Assembly: GCF_963678635.1 (NCBI RefSeq)
Contig: NC_087066.1
Coordinates: 58,236,312 to 58,300,311 of the forward strand
Origin: Symsagittifera roscoffensis
Lineage: Eukaryota > Xenacoelomorpha > Acoela > Convolutidae
Direction: 5' to 3'
DNA length: 64,000 nt
The number at the start of each line of letters is the position of its first letter. The stretch's first letter is position 1. A program made the translations under genes and the position numbers. Of the stretch, positions 11,601 to 21,969 are shown piece after piece. The notes beneath the pieces are model-generated. The model had not been told where the DNA came from, searched no databases, and saw only the letters and a program-made list of their open reading frames with translations.

Positions 11601-14395
11601 CTACGATGTGGAGTTTGGGTCCCGGTCAGGTTTTTTTTCAGCATGTTTTTCTACTTTCTGGTGTAAAAGTTCAAAGTTTTGAAATGTAATCGCTAAATTT
11701 TTTTTATGACCACAATTTTTATGGGAGTTTTTTTGTTTTCGGTTCAATGAGCATGAGCGTTTACGCTTGTTTTTTTTTTGCTGAATGGCCGCTCGATAAC
11801 TGCTAAAAGCTTATTTCTAGCTGGTAGTTTTGGTTCTCGACTGTTTTAACTGAAATTTAATTTTTCAATGTTTCAAAAATTTAGTTTCCAATTTTCTTTC
11901 ATTTTCTATTCGGGAGCTAGCCTCTGCGCAGCTTCGCCTCTTGTATTGCGCTTAGCAAGCGTTTTCAAATGGGAATATAGACTACAAGGTATAGACTACG
12001 GAATAGGTTTACAATGACAGAGCCGATTTAAATTATCCGGACAAAACGAACAAAACTTGAATTTTCCAACGCGTTTGTCTCAAATTGGGTCAAGATTAGA
12101 CAACAAGTAATGAGAACAAAAGTGGCTTAGAATTTTACCAGAATTAATATGATTTAATTGTTTTTCCGAAATTCTCAACCACAATTTTACCCCAAAAATG
12201 GGTCATTTTGGTGTTATTAATTAATCAAGAATTGCGGTGAAACTACTTTGTTAATTGATGAGAAAAGGTTAAATTGATGAGAAAGGGTTGATGATAGAAG
12301 GGTTAAATCTCCCAAAAACCTATATAAGAGAAAATTTTTCTGCTTGATAGTCAAGAGATTTGATTTTTACTATATAAAACCCAAAATCTTTGCTTAAAAA
12401 CAAATTTTAAACTAAAGTGCAATTTTTTGGAGATTTAACTCTTCTAGAACTTTCTTGGGCTGTGTAAAAGGTTTCTTGTGACATCTATTTCTCATCAATT
12501 AACAAAGTGGTTTCAGCGCAGTTCTTGATTAATTAAAAACACCAAAACGACGAATTTTAGGGTAAAATTTTGGGTGAGATTCTAAGCAAATTTTGTTCTC
12601 CTCATTTTTTTGTCTTATCTTAACCCAATTTGAGAAAAACGCGTTTGAAAATTCATGTTTTGTTCGTTTAATTTAAATCATTGCTGTAGTTTCACTTAAT
12701 CATTTAAACAAAATGGCCTGTGCATTTTAAGGCAAAAGTCTGTGGTTCTATTGGAACGGGAAAATTTCAGCGTGACCCATTTTTTGCCGGAATTCTGTTT
12801 GTCTGCTCATTTTTGTCGGCTTAGTTGCCACGTCACGGAATTTTCTTATTTTTTGAACAATTTTATTTTCATTGAAAGTCCTTTAAATGGTTTCTGTTTG
12901 TGTGCAAGTAATTGCGTTCCAAGAAATTAAGCAGATTTTTTTGATATTCTTTTCAAATTTTTCATATTTTTTATTTACAATTTTTGGAATTGTTATGAAG
13001 TTTTTCATGTTGTCTTTGCATTCAACTTTCTTTCAGAAGAAAGCAACCGCGCCTTCTCTTACAAGTTTTTTTAACTTATGATTCTTTCTCATTGCAATAA
13101 TTTATAATTTTTAAAAAATATATATGCTAGTACTACGGCGTCAAAAATGTTCCATTTTGCCTTTTTTGCAAATGTGTCAATCATCTGGTATGAGGTTCAA
13201 TCATATGGTTATATTTCAAAATAATATAACCATTTTATAATATTTTGAAATGTTTTGAAAAACATGCAATATGTCGCTGTTTTTACAGTTTTTTCTTAAC
13301 CATTCTGCCTCTACTTTGCGTACAACCTTCGTGTTTTTCATTGTCTACCTGATTAATTAACGGCGACGTCATTTTCTAAAAGACTGTTTTGAAAAGAGGA
13401 AACTCAATGTTTATTTCGGAAAATAACATCGTTTAACTTGGGATTTGGTAGTTTTTTTATTCCGAATTTTTGGCCACAATGCTCGAGTCGATTTGTACAT
13501 TTAAAAGCCTCAAATTTTGTTTGGTGTAGCGTGGCAATGAGATCAACCAGAGCTTCCCGTCTGCCTTCATGACAGGCATGGAGGGTCTGATTCTGTGTCT
13601 GGTGCTCTCCAAGGACCATCTGGAAGCCCTCAACACCCTCATTGCCTACATGCACTACCTACACTCTAGAACAGGTTCGTTTGGTACAGTTTGGTTTTTT
13701 GGTTAACTCCGAGGTGTCTTCTGGATTTGGAAATTCGCAGAGCGATTCGCTGGACCGCAACCAACCCCCGTCCGCGACAACTGCCTTTTCAGAACTCGCG
13801 AGGATGAAGACTCTTGCCGAAACATAGGCGGGCATGTACAAAATAAGGGTAGTGTCATTATAATCATCTGAAGCAGCGAACGCTGTGGTGATTTTTTCGC
13901 AACTAGGCTTTGATTGGACAGAATTTTGGGATATTTTGCTTATCACAGCCGATTTTAACGGGTAGTTGGTTGCGATTCTGAATGTCATAATTTTGAGTGT
14001 GATTTATTTCAAATTGTACTGTGGTATTCAGGAACGAGTTTTTATTTGCTGATAATTTTGTTTCAGATACCACCTTGGAGCCCTATAGGTCAACTCTAGG
14101 GCGATGCAAACTGCAACTTGTCCTGCTCTCAATTGTGACACAAGATGCTCTCACTAAAATGTACGAGCCCCAGCAGAAATTATGGGACGTTTTTGAAGCT
14201 GTACATTTCACAAACCCAATCGCAGAATTGAACGCTGAAATTTTCTTCACAATTCAGTCTATAATGTTGGCAGTGAAATACAGAGAGGTGAACTCGTTTC
14301 AGGTCGCAATCAACTCTTGTTATGCTTATTGGAACAGCTTAGAAAGAACTCTACTGCAAGAAATATCAGAGTCACTTTACTGCAAGTCAAACTGA
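5454..14395 (+). CDS. F8A1: HAP40 (huntingtin-associated protein 40 / F8A) gene, 5' end missing; exons 5454-5604, 11129-11236, 13530-13674, 14067-14395
   Basis: HAP40 is an all-helical TPR-like protein that binds and stabilises huntingtin. The four exons are joined in a consistent reading phase and give about 244 residues that align in order along the C-terminal two thirds of the animal protein (370 residues in human). Clear blocks are 'RCEQ...EA.A.T.AA..F.R', 'IYIEQGQ.SAA..LL..I...L....K..EA..FFQ', the 'ALNTLIAYM' helix, and the final 'LQEISES' tail. Introns are 5524, 2293 and 392 nt. The second uses a GC donor (CAG|GCTAGT); using any downstream GT donor breaks the frame. The first exon seen starts in phase 2, so at least one upstream exon (about 75 residues in human) is outside the window or unrecognised. 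The stop is TGA. Orthology rests on remembered family sequence. Confidence 0.8.
5636..6360 (+). repeat. Dispersed repeat, two diverged copies in HAP40 intron 1
   Basis: Two consecutive copies (about 5636-6075 and 6125-6360) share 'AGTGAACGTAGTGAAGACTC', 'TTATAGGTC.TGATG', a 'GTTCA..(C/T)TCAAATTT' line, 'CGGTTCGACT' and 'TTTCAGATTTCTCAGCG'. The block 'CAACTGTCTGTTGGTTATG' closes the first. The same family recurs at 8160-8900 and as a fragment at 14640-14700. No protein is recognisable. Confidence 0.6.
6637..6950 (+). mobile_element. tRNA-derived SINE, copy 1
   Basis: The head 'CTAACTCGCAAATAAAAGTT' is followed by a 'GGCTAGTGTTTGTTATTAAT' block, a tRNA-like part (about 6764-6830) with 'CTGAGTGG.GGTTAGTGCGTG' and a B box 'GGTTCGAAT' (6817-6825), and then a tail 'AGCTGCTTTTTTGGCGTGTTC' ending in 'GAAGCGTAGCTTCGCCTCTG'. 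Two further copies in the window share this order. The tRNA part most resembles an elongator tRNA-Met (GACTCATATTCTC around the anticodon). Confidence 0.65.
6960..8159. other. HAP40 intron 1 sequence, nothing recognised
   Basis: AT-rich intronic sequence between two repeat blocks. No gene, RNA or clear repeat boundary was seen. Confidence 0.4.
8160..8900 (+). repeat. Further copies of the intron 1 dispersed repeat
   Basis: Shares 'AAGAGT.GATGAACGTAGTGA', 'GAAGTCTTTAATTTTGTTCA', 'TCTCGGTTTGACT', 'CAGTTC.TTTCCT' and 'CAACTGTCTGTTGGTTATG' with 5636-6360. Order and orientation are the same, so both are pieces of one family. Confidence 0.6.
9490..10390. repeat. Tandem repeat block, inverted relative to 1-960
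   Basis: About four copies of a unit reading 'ATCATAAAAACGTCATATCT' then 'TGAGCAGTCATATTTGGAG' then 'AGAGTACC', the reverse complement of the left-end unit. Later copies read 'AAATCTCGGAAACTCAAAG' and 'TTTGCAACCCCTGAGAATAT'. Unit length is about 185-195 bp. Confidence 0.7.
10443..10765 (+). mobile_element. tRNA-derived SINE, copy 2
   Basis: Same architecture as 6637-6950: 'CTAAATAAAAGTATTCATTT', 'TTGGCTAGTGTTTGTTATT', tRNA-like 'CGTCCGTGGCTGAGTG' to 'GAGACTCATAATCTCTAGG' (10571-10632, CAT anticodon position intact, B box damaged), then 'AAAGCTGCTTTTTTGTCGTG' and 'GCGAAGCACAGCTTCGC'. It lies in HAP40 intron 1. Confidence 0.65.
11129..11236 (+). CDS. F8A1: HAP40 exon (IYIEQGQ...FFQ block)
   Basis: 36 codons in phase 0 at both ends. 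The acceptor is '..TTTGTGAAG|ATC', with a weak pyrimidine tract. The donor is CAG|GCTAGT, a GC-type 5' splice site. The peptide matches the tandem-helix region after 'AAV.L' of HAP40 and ends at the position where the human protein reads 'FQR'; the R is supplied by the next exon. Confidence 0.75.
11700..11960 (+). repeat. Dispersed repeat shared with 4980-5330
   Basis: Contains 'GCTGGTAGTTTTGGTTCTCG', 'ACTGTTTTAACTG' and a terminal 'GCGCAGCTTCGCCTCTTGT', matching in order 'GCTGGTAGTTGTGTTTCTCG', 'GCTGTTTTCCTGG' and 'GAAGCTCCGCTTCGCCTTTG' near 5145-5325. Confidence 0.5.
12018..12686. mobile_element. Fold-back MITE, about 250 bp terminal inverted repeats, copy 1
   Basis: The ends are inverted copies: the left end begins CAGAGCCGATTTAAATTA and continues 'CGAACAAAACTTGAATTTTC', and the right end is its reverse complement ('GATTTAAATT' arm, CAGCAATG start). 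The arms pair far inward ('GGTTTCAGCGCAGTTCTTGA' against 'CAAGAATTGCGGTGAAACTA'). A TA follows the right end. A second copy at 58227-58961 has the same termini and clean TA flanks. There is no transposase, so it is non-autonomous. Confidence 0.75.
13530..13674 (+). CDS. F8A1: HAP40 exon (RGNEINQ...YLHSRT block)
   Basis: The acceptor is TTGGTGTAG|CGT. The exon enters in phase 0 and leaves in phase 1, with donor ACAG|GTTCGT. It encodes 'SAFMTGMEGLILCLVLSKDH' followed by 'LEALNTLIAYMHYLHS', aligning with the human helix pair 'AALQALGEAASCQLLA..YTGAL'. It is less AT-rich than the flanking introns, as expected of an exon. Confidence 0.75.
14067..14395 (+). CDS. F8A1: HAP40 terminal exon
   Basis: The acceptor TTTTGTTTCAG|AT restores frame from phase 1. 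109 codons then TGA. The helical C-terminus includes 'STLGRCKLQLVLLSI' and ends 'ERTLLQEISESLYCKSN', closely paralleling the human '[20 protein letters not shown]' to 'LVLQETISPSGQ' order and spacing. No AATAAA was recognised within about 100 nt after the stop. Confidence 0.8.
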
Positions 14396-14709
14396 TTGCT
14401 GAGTGTTTAGAAAATATTTATGAAATTTGAAATTTGTAGGAATTACAAAATCCATTATGAAAAAGTTTTCGATGGAAGCTCGAAAACAGCGAAAATAGTC
14501 GCGGAGAGTTAGGGTGGTTATTCAATTATAAATTTAGTTTAAAATCTCTAAATCAATCGGCGTGATTCCAATTCGATTCAATAGTAGTCCACTTCCAGTA
14601 TTTTTTTATTAGCTGCCAATGAAAGAATTGAAAGAATAGGTCGCCATGATTGTTCAGGCTCAAGTTTACTTTTTCCCGGTTCGATAGCTTTCGCGGTTTG
14701 GTTATCTCA
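14396..14709. other. 3' flank of HAP40
   Basis: AT-rich. Around 14640-14700 there is a fragment of the intron 1 dispersed repeat ('TTGTTCAGGCTCAAG', 'CCCGGTTCGA'). No terminator or poly(A) signal was recognised. Confidence 0.35.
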
Positions 14710-15325
14710 ACTATCATAGCTAAGATAACCTTAACGTTCTTTAAATTTCAACAATCTTTTGTAACTGACATTTTTTTGACATAGCTAACCAGAGGCCAAA
14801 ATAGGATTTTCTGGAGGGTGAGTCAAGTTTCGAAACTTTTTTGACAGGTCTGTCTTTTAGATCGCTCTATTTTTTTTCCATTTTCCAATCTCTCCTAGAG
14901 CACTATAAAGCCCCTATTTTATTCAAAAAAAAACTGCCAGATGCCTATTTTTGCCTCAGCGAAGATTGCAGGATTATCTCACACTAAGGTTGGATAATCC
15001 AGCGTTTTTTTTCGAGGTTCTTAACGCCCAATGTATGCGCGCGCCAAAACGCGAAATAACTTGGGGAAAAAAATGTGCTAAATACTCGAAACGACATCGT
15101 GACACATTTTTTGGACAAAATAGCGGCTTTATAATGCTCTAGGAGAGATCGGAAAACGGAAACAGTTTGGAGCGATTTAAAGGAGACCTATCAAATTATG
15201 AAACTTGACTCGCCCTCCAGAAAATCTTATTTTGGCCTCTGATTAGTTATGTCAAAATAAAGTGTAAGTTACAAAAGATTCTTGAAATTCAAAGAAAGTT
15301 GAGGTTATCTGAGATATGCTAGTTT
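14710..15325. mobile_element. Fold-back element with about 230 bp inverted arms
   Basis: The left arm (14710-14945: 'CTATCATAGCTAAGATAACC' ... 'GAGGCCAAAATAGGATTTTC' ... 'TCTCTCCTAGAGCACTATAA') is mirrored by the right arm (15108-15325: 'TTATAATGCTCTAGGAGAGA' ... 'GAAAATCTTATTTTGGCCTC' ... 'ATCTGAGATATGCTAG'). The roughly 160 bp loop includes 'GGATTATCTCACACTAAGGT' and a GC-rich 'ATGTATGCGCGCGCC'. No coding frame. A non-autonomous DNA element or fold-back repeat. Confidence 0.7.
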
Positions 15326-15519
15326 TTCACCCACTGAGGTATTGGCCTTCGTGTGTTATTTGAAATTTCATGTAACTAGTGATGGGACTAATTGAGTTAT
15401 ACATTTTTCGGAGAAATGAAGAATTTTTTTGCCACTTATTTCGCGAGATTGCTGAGCTTCTGGAGGCGTGTTATCCGCCTCCAGGCGTCCTCTAACTTGG
15501 TTACCGAATAATGCAAACT

Positions 15520-16190
15520 TTAGTTTTAATGTTCTCTGAGTGCAAAACTTGTAGGATATCTTACCAGCAACTACAGTATTCTTGATTTTTTTAGCAAGTT
15601 TTGCGTTCAACGTGCGAGATTCTTACATGATTTGCTTTCCAAGATTCTTGCAGAATTTCAATCGTGCAACAAAAAGCAAGATTTGCCTTTTTTCGGTTCA
15701 GTGGAAATTGCTGGATTATCTTACCTAAGGTAAGATAATCAGCGGTTTTTTTCGCGGTGCTCCACGCCCAATACATGCGCGGGCGGAAAAAAAACATAAA
15801 TGGTTGGTGAAAAACATACAAAGGGCTCCAAACGGCAGCGTGGCAGTTTTTTTTTGATAAAATAGGGGCTTTATTATGCTCTAGGAGAGATCTGAAAACG
15901 GAAAAAAGTAGGGCGATCTAAAATACAGACCTATGATTTTTTGAAACTTGATTCACCCTTCAGAAAATCCTAGTTTGGCCTCCGGTTAGTTATGTCAAAA
16001 TAAAATGTCAGTTACAAAAGATTCTGGAAATTCAAAGAATTTTTAGGATATATGAGCTATGATAGTTTTCACCCACTCAGGTATCGGCGCTTGTGTTTTG
16101 ACTGAAAGTTTATAAAAGTAATGATAAGACTAATTGAACCATAGATTTTTCGGTGAAATGCAGAATTTATTTCGCCACTCATTTTAATTA
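15520..16190. repeat. Second, partly direct copy of the fold-back element
   Basis: Repeats the loop and right arm of 14710-15325 about 742 bp further on ('CTAGGAGAGATC' at 15139 and 15881) and continues past the arm ('CACCCACTCAGGTAT.GG', 'GACTAATTGA', 'TTTTTCGG.GAAATG.AGAATT'), so the repeated unit is longer than the inverted arm. Its front (15520-15700) matches 16877-17045: 'CTCTGAGTGCAAAACTTGTA', 'ACAGTATTCTTGATTTTTT'. Confidence 0.6.
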
Positions 16191-16869
16191 ATTTTGGGGT
16201 TTTATTTTAGAAAGCTAGTTTTCTGAAAGATTTCTAAGAAAAAAAGAAAACAAATTTACAGGAAAGCACTAAATTGCTCGCAAATACAAGTTATATGTTT
16301 AATTAATCTCAGCATGATTCAAACCTGTTTGTTCGGTGTTTGCAACTGATTTAATTAAGTCGAGCAAAAAAAGATGGCTGCCGAGTGTTGCATCCACTTT
16401 AGGAATCATTCTGAATTGGGCAGAAAATGATTGACTTTCAAAGTTTTTATCCTTTCTATTCATGTATTTGTGACTTGTATTAGAATTGTGAGTTGAATCG
16501 TGCTTTGTATTAAAATTTTGAGTTGATTGGAGACAAATTAAAATAAAGTTATTCATTTGATAACTGTTTTGATACAATTCCAAGAGGTTGGGTTGATTAC
16601 GGCTGGGATACGTTTTTGTACAACCTATCGTAATGTATAGAAATAAATATCGCTTGTTTTAAAGTTTTGCATTCTGCGTGTCGGTGGTTTTTTAAATGTT
16701 ATTATCATCTCGGCTGTTGATCAGTTGTTGCTCGAAGCGAAATTTTTTTGGCCATTTTATCTTGTTAAAGTTTTTTCAGTTTTAATGCCATCGATATGTT
16801 ATATGATTCGGAAAAAAATTGTTAAGAAATATAAAATGTTGTCGTTACTGAATATAACTAACTGTAGTT
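16191..16869. other. AT-rich spacer, nothing recognised
   Basis: Sequence between two repeat elements. No supported gene or repeat. Confidence 0.35.
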
Positions 16870-17915
16870 TCGGTTATCTCTGAGTGCAAAACTTGTAGGA
16901 TACTTTGCCAGCAATTACAGTATTCTTGATTTTTTTCTTGCAAATTTTGCATTCGTTTTAAGGTTTTTATGATTTGCGTTACAAGATTCTTGCAAAATTC
17001 GAATTTGACATATTTTTGCCTCAGCTGGATTATCTTACCCTAGGGCACAGAAAACATACCAAAATTGGATGAATCCATGCCATTACAATGGTCTGAAAGA
17101 TTTATAAATCATTTCTATAAACTTTTCCAAAATTGGTAGATTAGAGTTATCAAAAAAATTAGTAAGTCATTAGAATTTTTTCACCGCTTGTTATTCTTAA
17201 TATAAAAATTTATTTCTTTTTCAAAAAATCAGAAATAAGCAATCCCAGATAGTTGGCGAATGCGTAAATCAACTACATATAAATCATCACTGAAACTTCT
17301 AAATTGTTATTAAGGGAATGAAAATTTAGCTACAATCTTGTACGATTCTTGCGATGACTGATTTCCCTTGATCACGCAGAAATGTTCACTGATGATTATT
17401 TACGTATTTAGGGCAATTATCTAGTTTTTTCTCTGGCATTGCTTTTTTGACAATAAATTTTCATACTAAGATTATATATTGGTTAAAATGTTCTCATTCT
17501 ATTCATTTTTTCAAACTATAACCCCATCATATCTAGCTTAATGATTTTTAAGAAATGAACCAAATTTTCAAAACGCTGTTTGTGCATCAATTGATGCAAA
17601 TTTTCTATGTTATCCTTGCATTAGAGTTAACTTAACCCATAAATATCCGCTGTGAGATTTTGGTAAGTTACGGCTAGACTAGTGGAAACTCTAAAAAGCA
17701 CTGAATGTACCAAAAAAATTTAAATTAACTTTCAAGTAGAAGGCAAATTTTGACTTGTTCAAGGCAAGGAGCATATCTTGCAAGAATTTTGGAACGCAAA
17801 TTTTGTAAAAATTCTCGAACATTAAATGCAAATCTTCCTAGAAAAAATTTTCGTGTTTGCTGGCAAGATTTCTACAAGACTTGCAGTCCGAGAACACTGA
17901 GACTGCAGTTAATTA
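16870..17915. mobile_element. Inverted-repeat element, about 1 kb, arms about 170 bp
   Basis: The left arm 'CTCTGAGTGCAAAACTTGTA' (16877) to 'GGATTATCTTACCCTA' is mirrored, with divergence, by 'TGCTGGCAAGATTTCTACAA' and 'GACTTGCAGTCCGAGAACAC' near 17858-17905. The interior has no protein-coding frame. It shares its arm with 15520-15700, so several members of one family cluster here. Confidence 0.5.
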
Positions 17916-20789
17916 ATTTTGTGACACTACTTTGATAAAATTTTACATGATAACACTATGATAACATTTTGATAAAACTATGTTTTGCGACAATAATTTG
18001 ATAACATTTTATGCCTTGAGTTTTGTTCAATCAGTTTATAAAATGTTTCATATCCTTATTTTGTAATGCAAAGCGCAGGTTGAACCATTTGTACTTTTCT
18101 CAAGATACCGGTACTCTGAGATGAGGCTAGTATATACAATATGGTTTTAACCAGTAAATCTGAATTGTCAAACAAGAGTGATTCAATGGTTGGAATTCTT
18201 GACTATAAAAATTTTCAGCCTTGCTTTTCACTACAACTAGGAATTTTTTCCGAGTTATAAACAATCATCGATGGCATTAACAGCTGAAAAAGCGACAAAT
18301 GATTAAAGCTGAATTAATACTATTTCAAACAAGATAACGATTGGCAAAATGTAAAACTTTAAAACAAGAAACTGTGGTACAGCAGGTGGCAATTTTTTTT
18401 GCTGTCTCAAACAAAAACAAATCGCAGCGGAATTCAACCCAGAACCTCTGGGAGTTGAGTCAAAATTGCTAGTCACTATCTTATTTTACCGATCTGCATT
18501 AAAACAAGAACGGAGAATTGACCATGTATAGAAATTAATTGCAACAAGGAAAAGTTTTAAGCCTGAATTGAAATTACAAATGGTGCAAGAATTGTAATAG
18601 ATTTTACAAGATTTGCATTGCTTCGTGAAAATTCTACAAAGTTTGCATTCCAAATGCATTAAAGTTGACTCTAAAATTTAATCTGCTCAACTGCCAGTTG
18701 GTAAAATGTCGTCGGAAAACTTTGCTGACAGAAAAGCAATTTATGTTTCAAATGAGCTTTTTCTTGTAGGCGAATAAATCTACAACCTAGTGGCTTTTTT
18801 ACACTTAAAAAAAACACATTCAAAAACACTCATCTAGTTACGCAGCTTCAAAAACTTTCATTTGCTTTCAAAAAGAAACATGAAACAGTTTCCTCTTATT
18901 TTCAATTAAACGTTTAATCTCGCCATCCGTAAAAATTGAGGGTTAATACTGAGTGAAAATTAGCCGATAGTAGAAAATAACACAAGAAAGCGGATAAGAA
19001 AATAAAAGTAATCTATCTTTTTTTTTATTGTTTTCGCGTTCTCTTTAAATATCTCCACCCCCTATTGCAAAAAAGGGGGAAATAGTTGAATAGGCACAAA
19101 ATAGGCATATATTTAACTAATGTTTGATTTCATAATTGGTATGATTATTCTTTACTAGGTACCATAGGGGGCGGGATAGATAAAAAGGTTTCATTTCGTT
19201 TTCAAAGCTCAATATTCTGGTAAATTGAAAAAATAAATTGCTTAACGTAAAACTGTTACCTTTTATTCAATTCCTCTGCATGTTTTGATCATAAACACAA
19301 AATTTAAGTCTAGAAAGGTTATTTTCTCATATGTTGACTTCTATGGGCTACTTGTGTTTTTTTTTTCTTCAATTTTTATATGAAACGCTAGTAATATAAA
19401 TTTTAAAGCTGTTTGCAAGTCTTTGGCTGTTTTTGCTGATTGTAAGTTTTCTTTCTTTCGTTAATCACATTGAATTTGTTATATCAAGACTTGGAAAACA
19501 ATGTGGTATTGTATCAAAACTGAGACACTATGTTTCAAGGCGCCAACTATTAGCAGCAATGTATTGTCTTTATTATACAGCTTGGCTTTTTACTTTATAG
19601 TTGCTGTTGTTATTTTCTATGAAACTATCATTTTTTTTACAAAAGAACAATTTAAAAATCATCTTTTTCAGAAAAAAATAAGATACTACGTGCTCGTTTT
19701 TTTAAATAAAAACATAGAATCCTGTTTATGATTGAAATTTATTTGAGCTTCCAAATTTTGTTCTTATGTCTATGAATAAATAACGTTTAGAACGTTTTCA
19801 AGTGAAGTGCTTAGTTTTGAAAAAGTTGAAAAACCCACAAGAAAATCCGATGTTTTTTCACTATCGGAACGTTTTTATACTTGAAAAATTGAAAAATACA
19901 CAATACTGCATAGAGCTTGTAATTCGTATAACAAACAGAAAACTTTTGATTTATTGCCTGTCGATAAGCAAGAAGATCGTATGTGATACAAAATTTCGAA
20001 TTGGTTAGATTTATTTATTATTACCAATTTTTTTCTTCTTGTTTCATTTCATCCGGTGGTTAAATGCCAACTGATGTCCCTATGGGAGTTAGGATTTTGA
20101 ACTTACAAATAAATTTGAGTAAATTTGAACATACAGAATCTTTATGTTTTCAAAATATTGAGATTTTATGTCCAAATAATTTTTTTTGGTAATTTTGACA
20201 AACAATTTCTTTTCGTTTTTCAAACTAATCTCCGGACGTAAAAAAAACTGCCTAGAGTTGGTGGAACTTATTTTTAAGTTGTCTTTTCCAAGCTTCCGAA
20301 TTTTATGCTGAATAATTTAAGCAAAACTGCTTACAATAATAATTTCGTATTTCTTTTTTCTCTGTTTCACATAATTCGTCACTTAAAGACAGGTATATAC
20401 ATTTTGTAATCCCAATGATATCGTACTCTTTCATGTTTTACTCTCAAAAATGTGATGTTAGACGGCTTGTAGAATCTTTTTAGAAAAATGAAATTACAAA
20501 ACTGAGTTATTATAAAGTTTCACCGTATAGGGGGCAAAACCTTGTGGATCAAATAAAGATCCCGTTATTTGTCCTCTCCAAGTCTCGAAAGCTGGTGATA
20601 TTTCATTTTTAAATTGTGCAAAAATATAAATGAAGAAATAAATTCTAATATATTTTCTTTCTATCATTTTTGTAGCAGCGAGGTCTGAAAATGAATCGGG
20701 TTCGAAATTTTTTGATAACGTTCAGCGGACTGAGAAAAAATGATAAATTTTGATATGTGAGCAATCGCATGCAGCCCACTCTAGCACAG
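17916..20789. other. AT-rich intergenic DNA, nothing recognised
   Basis: Low-complexity AT-rich sequence. Short open frames (for example 19501-19731) show no family resemblance. Confidence 0.4.
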
Positions 20790-20940
20790 CATGGTATTTC
20801 AAAATCGAGCACATTATTTGTGGTCTAGACATTCGAAAAATATCTTGCTTGAGTCTAGCACGGTCGAGTACATTTTTTGTGCTCGAGACTGCACAAAAGT
20901 ATCTTGCTTGGGTCGAGTACGTACGAGCATGGTTTTTTTA
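20790..20940. repeat. Short degenerate repeats related to the 22 bp satellite
   Basis: Variants of 'TCTTGCTTG.GTC.AG.ACG' occur twice at about 59-60 bp spacing with 'CACGGTCGAGTAC', 'GTGCTCGAGAC' and 'GGTCGAGTACGTACGAGCAT'. The string GCACGGTCGAG resembles the reverse complement of the satellite unit at 45-53 kb (CTCGACCGTGC). Confidence 0.35.
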
Positions 20941-21004
20941 ATTGTAGAAAGTAGTTCAACTGCTTCTTGGCGTGCTTCACATTGCCTTTTCCGGGCCTTT
21001 TGAT

Positions 21005-21235
21005 ATTTTTTTTTATTGAAACGCTCAAAAACCGCTCAAATCTTGCGTGAAAAACCGTTCAAAAACAGCCGCAAGAAATGAGCGGCTTTTGAGCGGTTTT
21101 TTAAAGCGCGATTTGAGCGGTTTTAGCGTTTTTTTTCCAAAAAACCGCCCAAGCCGCTCAAATATTGCTGGAAAACCACTCAAACTGTTCAAATCTTGAG
21201 CCGTTTCCGAGCGGGATCTCGACCCGGGACTTAGT
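21005..21235. repeat. Cluster of the motif CCGCTCAAA / TTTGAGCGG in both orientations
   Basis: The motif occurs about ten times in 230 bp, on both strands: 'AAACGCTCAAAAACCGCTCA', 'GAGCGGCTTTTGAGCGGTTT', 'GATTTGAGCGGTTTTAGCG', 'AAGCCGCTCAAATATTG'. The block can fold extensively. It ends in 'ATCTCGACCCGGGACTT'; CTCGACCCGGG also occurs next to the peroxiredoxin exon at 53259-53269. Confidence 0.6.
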
Positions 21236-21969
21236 TTACAATTTTAATTGACTGAAACGTTGCACTAATATCATGCAAATTAAATAAATGTAATCTAATT
21301 TAGAGAAGCGAGAAGTTGATAGAAAAAAACGGAGCAAAACACTAAAAATTCCTGTTGAAGCTTCTTCTCACAAATAATCGTCAAATAATCCATTTATTCA
21401 TTGAATCTCGAATAAACAATTTTATTTTAAACCTACTTTAAGAGAGTTCTCTGATATTTCACTCGGTGCATTTTGACTTTGTAGAATCGAATTAATTTAG
21501 TTTGAGAGCACCTTCATTATAATAAATATAAGAAAACAGCAGAAATAATTGCTTTTTGTTTCTATTTGAATTTTCTATCAATGGAGAACAAAAGACAACT
21601 CAATAAACAAACAAAAGAGATCTGTTCTTATTAGTTATTAATCACTAGGCGGTAAATTGAATTTTAAACTTTCTTCAAGTCATATTTTATTATCGAAAAG
21701 ATAAAAAATTTGTCCATCATTGTTTTATCAGAGCCCCCCCTTTGCGACCGCCTCTGACCTGGTTGTTTCGACGAACCCTTGTTGTTGGTGTTTTTTTCAC
21801 CCAAAAATAGGTACCCCAATCAAACGTCAGACGAATCGTGTCATGTAACATATTAGAGCCTTTAAAGTCCTCATTTGCATTTTGATCTCTTGAGCTAAAA
21901 ACACAGGTCTAATGGTTTCTGATTTTTACACTAGCAAGAAATTAGTGTTTTACTACGAACTTTATTTTT
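21236..21969. other. AT-rich intergenic DNA, nothing recognised
   Basis: No gene, RNA or clear repeat was seen. Confidence 0.35.

Larger units (their letters stand above)
11237..13529 (+). other. HAP40 intron with GC-AG ends
   Basis: Begins GCTAGT and ends GTAG. CAG|GCTAGT is a good match to the known GC-donor consensus. The phase-0 join gives FFQ|RGN, which agrees with FQR in the human protein. The intron carries a repeat block (11700-11960) and a fold-back MITE (12018-12686); the rest is AT-rich with nothing recognised. Confidence 0.65.

Noticed and set aside
19501-20008. Small plus-strand frames of 76 and 68 codons
   Set aside because: Phe/Ile/Lys-rich translations of AT-rich DNA with no family resemblance or supporting signals.
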